A DNA stretch of 24,385 nucleotides. Origin: Magnetococcales bacterium (GTDB lineage: Bacteria; Pseudomonadota; Magnetococcia; Magnetococcales; JADFWU01). This document shows, piece by piece, positions 1 through 8,984 of the stretch; within the stretch, counting starts at the first letter, position 1, and each line of letters opens with the position of its first letter. The notes below the pieces were generated by a model. It saw nothing but the letters and a program-made list of their open reading frames with translations. It searched no databases and was not told where the DNA came from. The translations under genes were made by a program, and so were the position numbers. The stretch is from NCBI GenBank assembly GCA_015234045.1, contig JADFWU010000045.1, forward strand, positions 1 to 24,385, written 5' to 3'.

Positions 1-107
1 TAGAACCGTGCGAGAATCGTTTCAGTTTCAGCCATACCGCGACGCGCTATGGAAAAACCGACCTGACGTCGCAACGATGCCAAATGCCCCTCAGGATCAG
101 ACATTGT

Positions 108-746
108 TTACTCACCATCAAACGTTGGCAACAAGTCACGCCAGTTATCTTCACTGGCCACTGCACCATCCCACGGTGATTTACCATAAAAAAGCGCCCC
201 TTCTGTTCTTACAGAACGGTAGGTTGCGCTGTGCAGTGTTGATTTACGGAAATCTGCGCCACGCAGATCACAGGTATCAAACACGACTTTATCAATATCA
301 GTGGCACGCAGAACTGCATTTTTCAGGCTTGAGCGTAAGAACTGGGCACTACTCAGGTCCGTACCAGTTAATTCTGAATCAATCAGATTTGTCTGTTCGA
401 AAATGGCCTTTTTTGCTTTACTGACCAGCATCTGCACCTCGCCCATATCACACCCGGAGAAGTCGCACTTATTGAGCGCTACGCGTTGAAAAAATGAGTC
501 GTGCAGATTCGCATTTCGAAATGAGCATCCAGACAGGTCAGCATCCTGGGTAAATGTTCTTCCCATGGCACAGCCATCGAATTTACAGTTACTGACTTCA
601 CTGGCTGAGAGGTTCACATGCGTTAGGTCCATACCACTGAAATCCAGACCATCCAGCCTTAAAAAGCGCAGTTCCGCGTCATGCAGAGAGCCCTCTTTGC
701 CGTATGCTTCGATTAACGCTTTGATATCGGTGAACCGTTCCTGCAC
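108..746 (-). CDS. pentapeptide-repeat protein (soluble)
   Basis: This 212-residue protein is built of degenerate five-residue repeats of the A(D/N)LXX type from about residue 25 to 185, for example LDFSGMDLTHVNL, ADLSGCSFRNANL, CDLRGADF. Such repeats fold as a right-handed quadrilateral beta helix. The family includes DNA mimics and many proteins of unknown role, so no function is assigned. There is no signal peptide or membrane segment. Several Cys sit at repeat positions (NCKFDGC, KCDFSGCDM). The start is GTG at 746, chosen because GAGGGAG lies 7 nt upstream; the stop is TAA. It is transcribed in the same direction as the korB gene to its right but is separated by over 600 bp and a terminator, so it is probably its own unit. 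It is unrelated in detail to the second pentapeptide protein at 22027-22806, which has a membrane anchor. Confidence 0.85.
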   Translation of the reverse strand: MQERFTDIKALIEAYGKEGSLHDAELRFLRLDGLDFSGMDLTHVNLSASEVSNCKFDGCAMGRTFTQDADLSGCSFRNANLHDSFFQRVALNKCDFSGCDMGEVQMLVSKAKKAIFEQTNLIDSELTGTDLSSAQFLRSSLKNAVLRATDIDKVVFDTCDLRGADFRKSTLHSATYRSVRTEGALFYGKSPWDGAVASEDNWRDLLPTFDGE

Positions 747-1280
747 GTGTAAACTCCCTCGAATAAGTGACCATGAAACCTTTTACCGTCCACATGGTCT
801 ATAAGCGTAGTGAAAATGGAGCGTAACAGATGGTAAATCAGCTAGAAGACTCTAATAAACCGGGTTAATCTAGCCCAAATTCCTGAGATCTACAGGCATT
901 TCGAACATGAATACTACCGATTCACCACGGATTTTCACCTCAGCTTAGGATGGGGTATTTTTACAGCGCAAGCCCCTAGTTTCAACCTTCAAAAGGTAAT
1001 CGGAGGTGATTTTCGTCAAAATCATGCCATTCAACGTATTACTCACACTTACCGAATCCAGAACATAGTACCATTTTTCTATTTACTATACATGGATTTA
1101 TCGTACATCAATTCGTCAAAATCTGACCAACTCTGCTGCTTACATATCTGATTTTTTTTTGTACGATTTTATATAGGAGTTACGCAATTGCCGGTTCAAC
1201 AGGCATCAAAGTGTGACCGTTATTCCCGCTTTTGCAAAAAATGACAAGCCCGTATCACTTCAAAATTTTAAATTTGCAAT
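747..1280. other. gene-poor intergenic stretch
   Basis: No convincing coding region is visible on either strand between the pentapeptide gene and the korB terminator. The sequence is AT-rich in 1060-1180 with several poly-T runs. The only structured item I noticed is a short block at 1176-1190 that resembles the end of the transposase remnant at 9923 (listed separately). Confidence 0.6.
1176..1190. repeat. possible solo insertion-sequence end
   Basis: The 15 bases GGAGTTACGCAATTG match GGAGTTACGCAGTTG at 9923-9937 at 14 of 15 positions, in the same orientation. The copy at 9923 flanks the transposase remnant and probably is its terminal inverted repeat, so this copy could be a leftover end of a related element. 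No transposase sequence or second end is visible nearby, and similarity does not continue past the block. Confidence 0.35.
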
Positions 1281-1320
1281 AAAAAAAGCCTGCCATCCAC
1301 GAGGATAGCAGGCTTTTTTA
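1281..1320 (-). terminator. Rho-independent terminator of the korB end of the rTCA operon
   Basis: GCCTGC-C-ATCC, loop ACGA, GGAT-A-GCAGGC forms an 11-position stem with one mismatch. It is flanked by A7 on the left and T6-7 on the right, so it can act in both directions. It lies 60 nt past the korB stop, where a terminator of the minus-strand operon is expected. Confidence 0.85.
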
Positions 1321-1379
1321 TTTTCCATTTTACCGGTCAAGGTCATCAAAACCATTCCGGTAGAATTGCAACGCTGAAA

Positions 1380-2258
1380 TCAAGGACGGGAAAGATCCAG
1401 AACCTTGTTCAGATCGTAATCAGGCTTGCCGCCAACCCGGGTTACGAACTCAGCAACACGCTCGTCAAGGGTGGGTTTGTCTTCTTTGTAGAATAGACCG
1501 ACAGGAACCTTTTTATTTGGTTCACGACGGGCCAGTTCCATGGCGGCGCCACGATCAGTCACATCATGATCTTCAGAGATCGGGCCAACCAGATCACGAT
1601 AATACTTCACTGTGTCGATCTTGTTAAAGGTCGGACATTGGCTGAAGATATTGACGTAGGAAAAGCCCTTATGCTCAATGGCACCTTTGATCAACGCGGC
1701 ACAATCCCGAGGCTTACCAGCAAACCCTTGGGCGACATAAGTCGCTTTATAGGTGAGCATATAGAGCAACGGATTCAACGGCTCTTCAGGACCACCATAA
1801 GGAGTAGTATAAGCGGTCATTTCTGGACGGGATGTCGGTGAATATTGTCCCTTGGTCAGACCATAGATTCCGTTATCGTACAGGATGTAGGTCATGTTGA
1901 CGTTTTTACGCGCCATATGGGGCATATGACCACCACCGATGGAGAATCCATCACCGTCACCGCCGACAATCAACACAGCCTTTTCAGGCGAAGCCAACTG
2001 GGCACCGGTGGCGACTGCGCCAGCGCGACCATGCAGGGTGTGCATTTTGTAGGAGTCGATGAAGTACGGAGTCCGTGAGGAGCAACCAATACCGGAGAAA
2101 ACCATCAGATTGAGGGGATCAACACCCAGCTCGGAAAGCGCACGATAGATGCCGTTGAGGATGCCATAATGGCCACAGCCAGGGCACCATACAGGAGCAA
2201 CATCGGACTTGTACTCTTTCGGAGTCATTTCAACTTTATGCAGAGCGGCTACACTCAT
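1380..2258 (-). CDS. korB: 2-oxoglutarate:ferredoxin oxidoreductase, beta subunit
   Basis: The beta (thiamine diphosphate-binding) subunit of a 2-oxoacid:ferredoxin oxidoreductase, 292 residues, the usual size for a two-subunit enzyme. In the rTCA direction it would carboxylate succinyl-CoA to 2-oxoglutarate with reduced ferredoxin. Visible motifs: WCPGCGHY (24-31) with C25 and C28, GIGCS (C59) and SQCPTFN (C208) as the likely 4Fe-4S ligands; GDGDGFSIGG (100-109) with YDNGIYGLTKGQ (127-138) as the TPP/Mg site. It overlaps korA by one base (TAATG), indicating translational coupling. Substrate is inferred from context: the adjacent sucCD genes make 2-oxoglutarate/succinyl-CoA more likely than pyruvate or another oxoacid, and a separate pyruvate enzyme is encoded at 12866-16558. 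The subunit alone does not settle specificity. Confidence 0.92.
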   Translation of the reverse strand: MSVAALHKVEMTPKEYKSDVAPVWCPGCGHYGILNGIYRALSELGVDPLNLMVFSGIGCSSRTPYFIDSYKMHTLHGRAGAVATGAQLASPEKAVLIVGGDGDGFSIGGGHMPHMARKNVNMTYILYDNGIYGLTKGQYSPTSRPEMTAYTTPYGGPEEPLNPLLYMLTYKATYVAQGFAGKPRDCAALIKGAIEHKGFSYVNIFSQCPTFNKIDTVKYYRDLVGPISEDHDVTDRGAAMELARREPNKKVPVGLFYKEDKPTLDERVAEFVTRVGGKPDYDLNKVLDLSRP

Positions 2259-3973
2259 TACACCATCTCCTTCACTTTATCAACGATCATGGCCGGTGTG
2301 AACGGCAACCCACCACAGATGGTGTAGGGGATCGGCTTCAAAGATGTCTCAGCCCGCAGGAAGTGGGAGAGCTGTCCCTGGAAGTTGACCTCAGGCACGA
2401 GAATCTGCTTACAGGTGCTGTTGAACGCTTCGTACTGATCAACGGGCATAGGCCACATCAATTTCGGGTACATCGCTTTTACTTTGTAACCTTGTTCTAC
2501 CAGACGTGCAACACCTTCGCGCACAACACCAATGGTTGAACCCCAGGTGATGATACCGATATCCGCTTCGCCTTCAACACCATCCAACTCGGCTGGCGGA
2601 TAACGATCCACAATCGGTTTGATTTTGTCAAAACGTTTGCGGTGCATCAACTCATGATTTTCCGGTGCATACTTGGGCGCACCATCTTCACCATGCTCAA
2701 GGCCGGTGGAGATATGCATGGCACCAGGTGTACCGGGATTAGCCATCGGAGAAATCAGGTCATCTGTGAGCTGATAGCGTTTATATGTGCCTTGTCCATC
2801 CCACAATTTCCGGTCAACAATTTTATAGGAACCGGGTTTCGGTGTGGGAATTGTTTGAGTCGAAAAGGCCAGAGAGCCATCGGACAATAGAATGACGGGA
2901 GTCTGATACTCTTCGGCCAGATTCAGCGCTTCGATGGTCATTTCAACGCAGTCTTGCACATGCTCAACGGAGAGCACGACACGCGGCGCATCGCCATGGA
3001 CACCATGGATAGCCAGGAACAAGTCAGACTGTTCATGCTTAGTAGGCAGGCCAGTGGAGGGTCCACCACGCTGCACATCCACCAGCATCAAAGGTGTCTC
3101 GGACATGGCAGCCATGCCGAGCATCTCAGACATCAGAGCCAAACCAGGACCGGATGTAGCGGTCATGGACTTGGCACCGGCATAGGATGCACCGAGAACC
3201 TGTGAAATCGATGCGATTTCATCTTCAGCCTGAACCAAGGTGCCACCAATTTTTGGAATGTGAATAGACACATACTTGGCGACTTCAGTGGCTGGCGTGA
3301 TTGGATAAGCGGAGAAGAAATCCAACTCACCAAGAATCGCGCCCAGACCGACAGCATCATTACCAGCAATGATGATAACGTCTTTAGGATCTTGAGCTTC
3401 TGCGAGTGCCCACTCGTCTTTTTTCTCTAAAGCGGCGGCAAGTTCTTTACCTTTTTCGAATGCAGCAAGGTTGATACTAAGAACTTTTTCGCCTTTTTTA
3501 GCAAACTTGTCAGTCAGAACGCGGATCAGTGTCTCTTCAACGATATTGAAAAGAACCGAAAGCGCCCCGAGTGCAACCATGTTCTTAGCGCGGTAGGAGC
3601 CAAGCTCTTTCGCGGTAGCGGACATGGGAATAGGATAGCCTGCAACACCCTCTGGGATTTCAGGTTCAAAATCTCCACCGGGATAGTCATAGACAATGGC
3701 TGTACCGGGGGTGAGCAGATGTTTATTCAGCTCATAGGCTTCGCCGTTGAATGCGCAGAAAACGTCAAAGGTGTCACCTTGGTTCCAGACCTTATCCGCG
3801 GAAGCGCGGACCTGGTACATGGCATAACCGCCTTTAATTTCCGCAGGAAAGGTTTTGAAGGTGTACACTTCAAGACCAGCACGGGCACAAGCCGAAGCGA
3901 TGAAATCACCTGATGAGATGATACCTTCACCGCCCTCACCGGCTACCCGAATGATGAGGTCTTTTTTCTCCAT
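2258..3973 (-). CDS. korA: 2-oxoglutarate:ferredoxin oxidoreductase, fused gamma-alpha subunit
   Basis: A 571-residue catalytic partner of korB with a fused gamma domain (about 1-190; RVAGEGGEGI near residues 9-18 is the gamma-domain glycine motif) followed by the alpha domain (about 195 onward; SAYPITPATE 221-230, TSGPGL 273-278, QRGGPSTGLPT 301-311). This gamma-alpha plus beta architecture is that of two-subunit enzymes in rTCA bacteria and archaea; no ferredoxin-like delta domain is present, so electrons pass directly to external ferredoxin. The start ATG at 3973 has AAGGGGA upstream. The gap to sucD is 56 nt with no terminator, supporting one transcript with sucCD. Together with KorB it forms the CO2-fixing step after succinyl-CoA synthetase. 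The oxoacid specificity is inferred from neighbours. Confidence 0.92.
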   Translation of the reverse strand: MEKKDLIIRVAGEGGEGIISSGDFIASACARAGLEVYTFKTFPAEIKGGYAMYQVRASADKVWNQGDTFDVFCAFNGEAYELNKHLLTPGTAIVYDYPGGDFEPEIPEGVAGYPIPMSATAKELGSYRAKNMVALGALSVLFNIVEETLIRVLTDKFAKKGEKVLSINLAAFEKGKELAAALEKKDEWALAEAQDPKDVIIIAGNDAVGLGAILGELDFFSAYPITPATEVAKYVSIHIPKIGGTLVQAEDEIASISQVLGASYAGAKSMTATSGPGLALMSEMLGMAAMSETPLMLVDVQRGGPSTGLPTKHEQSDLFLAIHGVHGDAPRVVLSVEHVQDCVEMTIEALNLAEEYQTPVILLSDGSLAFSTQTIPTPKPGSYKIVDRKLWDGQGTYKRYQLTDDLISPMANPGTPGAMHISTGLEHGEDGAPKYAPENHELMHRKRFDKIKPIVDRYPPAELDGVEGEADIGIITWGSTIGVVREGVARLVEQGYKVKAMYPKLMWPMPVDQYEAFNSTCKQILVPEVNFQGQLSHFLRAETSLKPIPYTICGGLPFTPAMIVDKVKEMV

Positions 3974-4029
3974 AGAAATTTCCCCTTACTTTTTTGTCTA
4001 TTAGTGCGAGTGTGACCGACTCAGCCAAG

Positions 4030-4899
4030 TTACTTCAGCGCTTTCTTGGCAACTTTACCGAGTTCCGCAGGGGAGCGGGCAATGTGAACGCCGGCCTCCT
4101 CCAGAGCGGCAAACTTCTCTGCCGCTGTTCCTTTACCACCGGCGATGATTGCACCGGCATGTCCCATCCGCTTACCTTTGGGTGCGGTGGCACCGGCAAT
4201 GAAACTGATCACCGGTTTTGATACATTTTTCTTGATGAACGCGGCGGCTTCTTCTTCAGCCGTACCACCGATTTCACCGATCAGGATGATAGCTTCGGTT
4301 TCGCCGTCTGCCTCGAAGCGCTCAAGGCAGTCAATGAAGTTTGTACCATTGACCGGATCGCCGCCCAGACCAACACAGGTGGTTTGTCCAAGACCATTTT
4401 CAGTGGTTTGTGCAACCGCTTCATAAGTCAGGGTACCGGAGCGTGAAACCACACCGACACAGCCTTTTTTGTGGATATGTCCGGGCATGATGCCGATTTT
4501 GCACTCTTCCGGGGTGATGATGCCAGGGCAGTTAGGCCCAATCAAGCGGACATCTTTATCAGCCAGGAAAGCTTTGACGCGCACCATATCAAGTACCGGC
4601 ACACCTTCGGCGATGCAGACCACCAAGTCAACACCTGAGACAGCGGCTTCCATTACCGCATCAGCGGAAAAAGCAGCGGGCACGTAGATTACCGTAGCGT
4701 TTGCGCCGGTTTCTTTAACAGCTTCAGCAACGGTATTGAATACTGGACGGTCGAGATGGGTTTGCCCACCTTTACCGGGTGTTACACCACCGACAACGGT
4801 AGTGCCATATGCGATTGCCTGCTCAGAGTGGAACGTGCCATTGGCACCGGTGAAACCCTGAACGAGTACTTTGGTATCCTTGTTGACCAGAATGCTCAT
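4030..4899 (-). CDS. sucD: succinyl-CoA synthetase, alpha subunit
   Basis: The 289-residue alpha subunit (E. coli SucD is the same size) of succinate-CoA ligase. It carries an N-terminal CoA-binding Rossmann fold ([12 protein letters not shown] 13-24) and the phosphohistidine motif RMGHAGAI with His247, which relays phosphate between nucleotide and succinate. In this operon the enzyme is expected to run in the ATP-consuming direction, making succinyl-CoA for KorAB, although the reaction is reversible and the sequence itself does not show direction. Only 7 nt separate it from the sucC stop, with GAAGGG upstream of the ATG, so the two subunits are cotranslated. No missing motif or truncation is seen. 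Confidence 0.97.
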   Translation of the reverse strand: MSILVNKDTKVLVQGFTGANGTFHSEQAIAYGTTVVGGVTPGKGGQTHLDRPVFNTVAEAVKETGANATVIYVPAAFSADAVMEAAVSGVDLVVCIAEGVPVLDMVRVKAFLADKDVRLIGPNCPGIITPEECKIGIMPGHIHKKGCVGVVSRSGTLTYEAVAQTTENGLGQTTCVGLGGDPVNGTNFIDCLERFEADGETEAIILIGEIGGTAEEEAAAFIKKNVSKPVISFIAGATAPKGKRMGHAGAIIAGGKGTAAEKFAALEEAGVHIARSPAELGKVAKKALK

Positions 4900-4906
4900 G
4901 AGTTTC

Positions 4907-6070
<1,164 letters not shown>

Positions 6071-6233
6071 GGGGTCTCCTGGTTAGCCTTCTGACAGGCA
6101 AGGTGCTTTTCCTCTCTGACAGGATAAGCCGGTGCTGTCCTTTTCTATATGGTCAAACTGGTTTTATACCAGCGTCAACACGCAAAAAAATTTCCCTTAT
6201 ATATCAATATTTCCAATCATGAACAAGGGATTG
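6071..6233 (-). promoter_or_regulatory. frdA-sucC intergenic region with short dyad
   Basis: On the minus strand this 163-nt gap contains TTGACG followed by CTGGT-ATAAA-ACCAG and then CATATAGA. The dyad (arms on plus strand 6159-6173 region) and the TTGAC/TATA-like elements could be an internal promoter with an operator for sucCDkorAB, but element spacing does not fit a clean sigma-70 promoter. Two CTGACAGG direct repeats also occur at about 6090 and 6116 on the plus strand. No clear terminator is visible. Confidence 0.3.
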
Positions 6234-7916
6234 TCACTCAATATCGAGGTCATTTTGCCGCACACCCACTTGAATTCCTTTAGGTCCATACTTAGGAAGA
6301 AGCGTTGGTGCTTTGTTCTTTTTAGGAATACCAGCTTCCTGTAATTCCTCAAGAAATTGCTCAAGATGTCCGAGACCGGGCGCACCACCTTCACCCAATT
6401 TTTGGGCAAAATCAGCTGCCGAACGGCCTGCTCTGAGACCGAACACAATAATTTCCAGCAGAGCATTACCCATCAGACGATTGCTACCATGCACACCGCC
6501 GGTCACTTCACCAGCGGCATAGAGTCCTGGCATATGAGTACCGCCATCGGGTTCGATGGTTAAGCCACCATTTTGGTAATGGAGGGTTGGAAAGGCAAGA
6601 ATCGGCACTTCGCGGATATCGATACCTTTACGAATGAACTCTTGGAAGCGTCCGGGAAATTCGCGTTCAATGGTGCCACGACCGTGCAACAGCTCGATCA
6701 TGGGAATATCCAACCAAACGCCCATGGAGCCATTCGGCGTTTCAACGCCATTATTGAACTCCACACATTCGCGGATAATGGCGGCGGTGGTGACATCTCG
6801 CGGTTCCAGACCAAACACAAACTCATCACCATGGCGATTGAGCAGTTGTGCGCCAAGTCCTCTGAATTTTTCAGTCAGCAACAGACCGGATTTCTGTTCG
6901 GGAAAAGCGATGCCTGTGGGATGGTACTGCGTATGCTGAAGATCCTGTAACGGCATTCCAGCCCGATACGCCAACACCAAGCCATCGGCAGTAGCGCCAA
7001 AATGGTTAGATGTCGGAAAATTCTGTTGATGGAGCCGGCCCGAACCACCTGTCGCAAGAACAACTGATTTTGCTTTGATAATCAGGGTCTTTTTAGAGGG
7101 TGACAGACGTTCGACAATCGCACCGACCAGCCGTCCGGCATCATCGGTGAGGAATTCCACTACGGGTGCGAAGTCGATCACCTTGATCCGGTCCATGGAT
7201 TCGGCTTGATCTTGCACCACGCGCATGATCTCCAATCCGGTGACATCACCGCAGGAGTGGAGTCTTTTACGAGAGGTGCCGCCACCGTGACGCACTTTGA
7301 TTCGGCCAGTGGGATATTTATCGAACAGCACGCCCAGCTCTTCCAGCCAGCGTAGGGCGTGTGGGCCATCCATGACCAGGGCTTCAACCAATTCAGGATC
7401 ACTGGTGAAGTGTCCGCCGCCCATCACGTCTATGTAGTGATGCAGCGGCGAGTCACACTCTTGATCTGCGGCCTGGATACCGCCTTCGGCCATCAGGGTA
7501 TTGGAATCACCGTGGCGTAATTTTGTAGCGATCAGTACATTAGCGCCCTGCTCTGCTGCGGCGATAGCGGCGGCAGTTCCAGCGCCACCGCCACCGATCA
7601 CCAGGACATCGGTTTCGATATGGGGTTTAAAGTTGCGCCGTTTGGTAACAGCCGAACGTGGCCATGTTTCCAACAAATCAGCGAGTTCATTGGGTGCCAG
7701 CTCGCCGCGATTGGGGCCGATGATCAGTTCGCGCTTGCCCTCTTCTTTGTAATCGGGGTGGAACTCTTCCAGCCATGCCATTCGATCACTGAGAGACAGG
7801 GGTGGGAAGTTTTCGCCCATGCGGATAGCGCTTACACGATCTTGGCGGGTATTTTCCACCATGCGTATGGAGCGGCGCATATTTTGTGGCAAGGGATATG
7901 GATTTTCAGCGGCCAT
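6234..7916 (-). CDS. frdA: fumarate reductase flavoprotein subunit (soluble type)
   Basis: A 560-residue FAD subunit of the succinate dehydrogenase/fumarate reductase family, expected to reduce fumarate to succinate in the rTCA cycle. Residues 1-100 are an N-terminal extension unlike E. coli FrdA; the Rossmann motif GGGGAG is at 108-113. Active-site features are present: TQYHPTG (His332), TEKFRG (Arg352), HYQNGG (His447) and HGSNRLMGNALLE (Arg480). The position of the His that covalently holds FAD in membrane-bound enzymes is Asn139 (DSNTLMAEGG), so FAD should be non-covalent, as in soluble relatives. Only 80 residues follow Arg480, so the usual C-terminal helical domain is reduced. No anchor subunit genes are adjacent. 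The 12-nt gap to frdB and AGGAG before the ATG indicate an frdBA operon. A thiol- or NADH-linked donor is possible; the sequence does not show which. Confidence 0.9.
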   Translation of the reverse strand: MAAENPYPLPQNMRRSIRMVENTRQDRVSAIRMGENFPPLSLSDRMAWLEEFHPDYKEEGKRELIIGPNRGELAPNELADLLETWPRSAVTKRRNFKPHIETDVLVIGGGGAGTAAAIAAAEQGANVLIATKLRHGDSNTLMAEGGIQAADQECDSPLHHYIDVMGGGHFTSDPELVEALVMDGPHALRWLEELGVLFDKYPTGRIKVRHGGGTSRKRLHSCGDVTGLEIMRVVQDQAESMDRIKVIDFAPVVEFLTDDAGRLVGAIVERLSPSKKTLIIKAKSVVLATGGSGRLHQQNFPTSNHFGATADGLVLAYRAGMPLQDLQHTQYHPTGIAFPEQKSGLLLTEKFRGLGAQLLNRHGDEFVFGLEPRDVTTAAIIRECVEFNNGVETPNGSMGVWLDIPMIELLHGRGTIEREFPGRFQEFIRKGIDIREVPILAFPTLHYQNGGLTIEPDGGTHMPGLYAAGEVTGGVHGSNRLMGNALLEIIVFGLRAGRSAADFAQKLGEGGAPGLGHLEQFLEELQEAGIPKKNKAPTLLPKYGPKGIQVGVRQNDLDIE

Positions 7917-7928
7917 AAATGCGTTCTC

Positions 7929-8663
7929 CTACAGCATGGAGCGGTCTTCAGGCAACCAGGTACCCGGAGGGGCATCGCCCGGTTCACGCTCTTGGCGCTG
8001 ATATAGAATGCGCAACGCGTCCATGTCCACTCTTCGCAGACGTTCCATGTTGCGTTGGAATTTTTCGTCTTGGGTCCGTTCGACGGATTTGGTGAGGTGT
8101 TCAGCTTGTGGTGCTTGGTGACGACCGTAGAAGCGGCGGGCTGCCAAGGCGGCGTTGGGCTGAGAGATCTGTGCTGGACAGCGCAACGCGCAGGCCTGGC
8201 ACTGAATACAGGTAAACGAGGCCTCAGCCGCGTGACGCAGGTCACCGCGTTTGATCATGCCGACATAGCCCATCACATCCAATCCCATGGGACAGACACG
8301 CACGCATTCGCTGCACATGATACAGCGGTTTACTTCCGGGTAGAGTGCCACGACACGATAATCGGCTGTATCGCCTTCGGGCAGTTCGAGATCATAGCGT
8401 GCTTTTTTCTGGGGAAAGGCGGGCAACGGCATGATATCCATGCCATCAATCACCGGATCTTGGCACATCAATCCAGCGTGGAGTTCGGGTTCACCGTCAA
8501 CACGATAGAACACGGTACAAGCGCCGCAGACACCGCCACGACAGCCAATACCACGAACAAAGCGCAAACCAATCTCTTCCAAAGCGGTTAGGATCGTCCG
8601 CCCACTGGGAACCGTGTACGGCTCACCATCGTATTGAATAGAGATGTGATCAAGCTGATCCAT
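7929..8663 (-). CDS. frdB: fumarate reductase iron-sulfur subunit
   Basis: The electron-transfer subunit partnering FrdA, 244 residues from ATG at 8663. I chose this ATG because AAGGAG lies 4-5 nt upstream; a GTG at 8678 in the same frame lies 5' of that Shine-Dalgarno sequence and is unlikely. Domain order: plant-type 2Fe-2S domain with C41, C46, C49 and C67 (GCRGGVCGACTVF), then alpha-helical ferredoxin domain with C114-C117-C120-C124 (CIMCSECVRVCP) and C152-C155-C158-C162 (CIQCQACALRCP). In classical FrdB the last motif lacks the second Cys and holds a 3Fe-4S centre; here four Cys suggest a second 4Fe-4S, as in soluble TfrB-like proteins. The C-terminus (205-244) is charged. It is first in the frdBA-sucCD-korAB operon and follows a candidate promoter at 8776-8840. 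Confidence 0.9.
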   Translation of the reverse strand: MDQLDHISIQYDGEPYTVPSGRTILTALEEIGLRFVRGIGCRGGVCGACTVFYRVDGEPELHAGLMCQDPVIDGMDIMPLPAFPQKKARYDLELPEGDTADYRVVALYPEVNRCIMCSECVRVCPMGLDVMGYVGMIKRGDLRHAAEASFTCIQCQACALRCPAQISQPNAALAARRFYGRHQAPQAEHLTKSVERTQDEKFQRNMERLRRVDMDALRILYQRQEREPGDAPPGTWLPEDRSML

Positions 8664-8775
8664 AGGACTCCTTAGCACGCTTGCGCATCAACGCCGCCTC
8701 ATTTTGCACTCTGACTATGCGCTGTTCACAAGCCTTATCCTACCAAGCAAAATTAGCGCGTTAGGATGACACAAA

Positions 8776-8840
8776 ACACCTTTTGGGGCAAGGGGTTATA
8801 CCTCTGACAATCAATTGTCAGCAACTCTTTGAAAAGGTGT
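8776..8840 (-). promoter_or_regulatory. candidate frdB promoter with nested inverted repeats
   Basis: On the minus strand a TATAAC -10-like box (plus 8795-8800) lies 18 nt after TTGCTG and overlaps the start of a perfect 8-2-8 dyad CTGACAAT-CA-ATTGTCAG (8804-8821) in the -35 region. A second perfect 9-bp inverted repeat, ACACCTTTT (8776-8784) and AAAAGGTGT (8832-8840), surrounds it. The arrangement suggests a regulated promoter with operator(s) for the rTCA operon; the leader would be about 120 nt. The regulator is unknown. Confidence 0.5.
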
Positions 8841-8919
8841 GCTAATAAAGCAGAACTTTGACAAAAAGTCGCTTCTCAGAGGGAAGGAAATCAGACTGGC
8901 GGAACGCACTGTGATAAAC

Positions 8920-8964
8920 GGCTTGGTGTGTAGAATGAAACAGACACTTTCTACACGCCAAGCC
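8920..8964. terminator. stem-loop, probable terminator after the 263-aa gene
   Basis: GGCTTGGTGTGTAGA (8920-8934) pairs with TCTACACGCCAAGCC (8950-8964) over 15 bp with one G-T pair. It lies about 20 nt beyond the stop at 8985. A T6 run follows on the plus strand (8971-8976) but no T run follows on the minus strand, so termination efficiency for the minus-strand gene is uncertain; it may instead protect a 3' end. Confidence 0.5.
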
Positions 8965-8984
8965 ATGATATTTTTTCTTGATAT

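Larger units (their letters stand above)
8664..8984. other. intergenic region upstream of frdB
   Basis: No gene is visible in these 321 bases. They hold the candidate frdB promoter with nested inverted repeats (8776-8840) and a 15-bp stem-loop (8920-8964) just past the upstream gene's stop; both are listed separately. Confidence 0.7.

Noticed and set aside
8055-8591. A 178-codon open frame on the plus strand
   Set aside because: It is antisense to frdB and reads through the complement of its Cys clusters; no family resemblance.
8661-8678. GTG at 8678 as the frdB start
   Set aside because: The Shine-Dalgarno sequence AAGGAG lies between this GTG and the ATG at 8663, so the ATG is the start.
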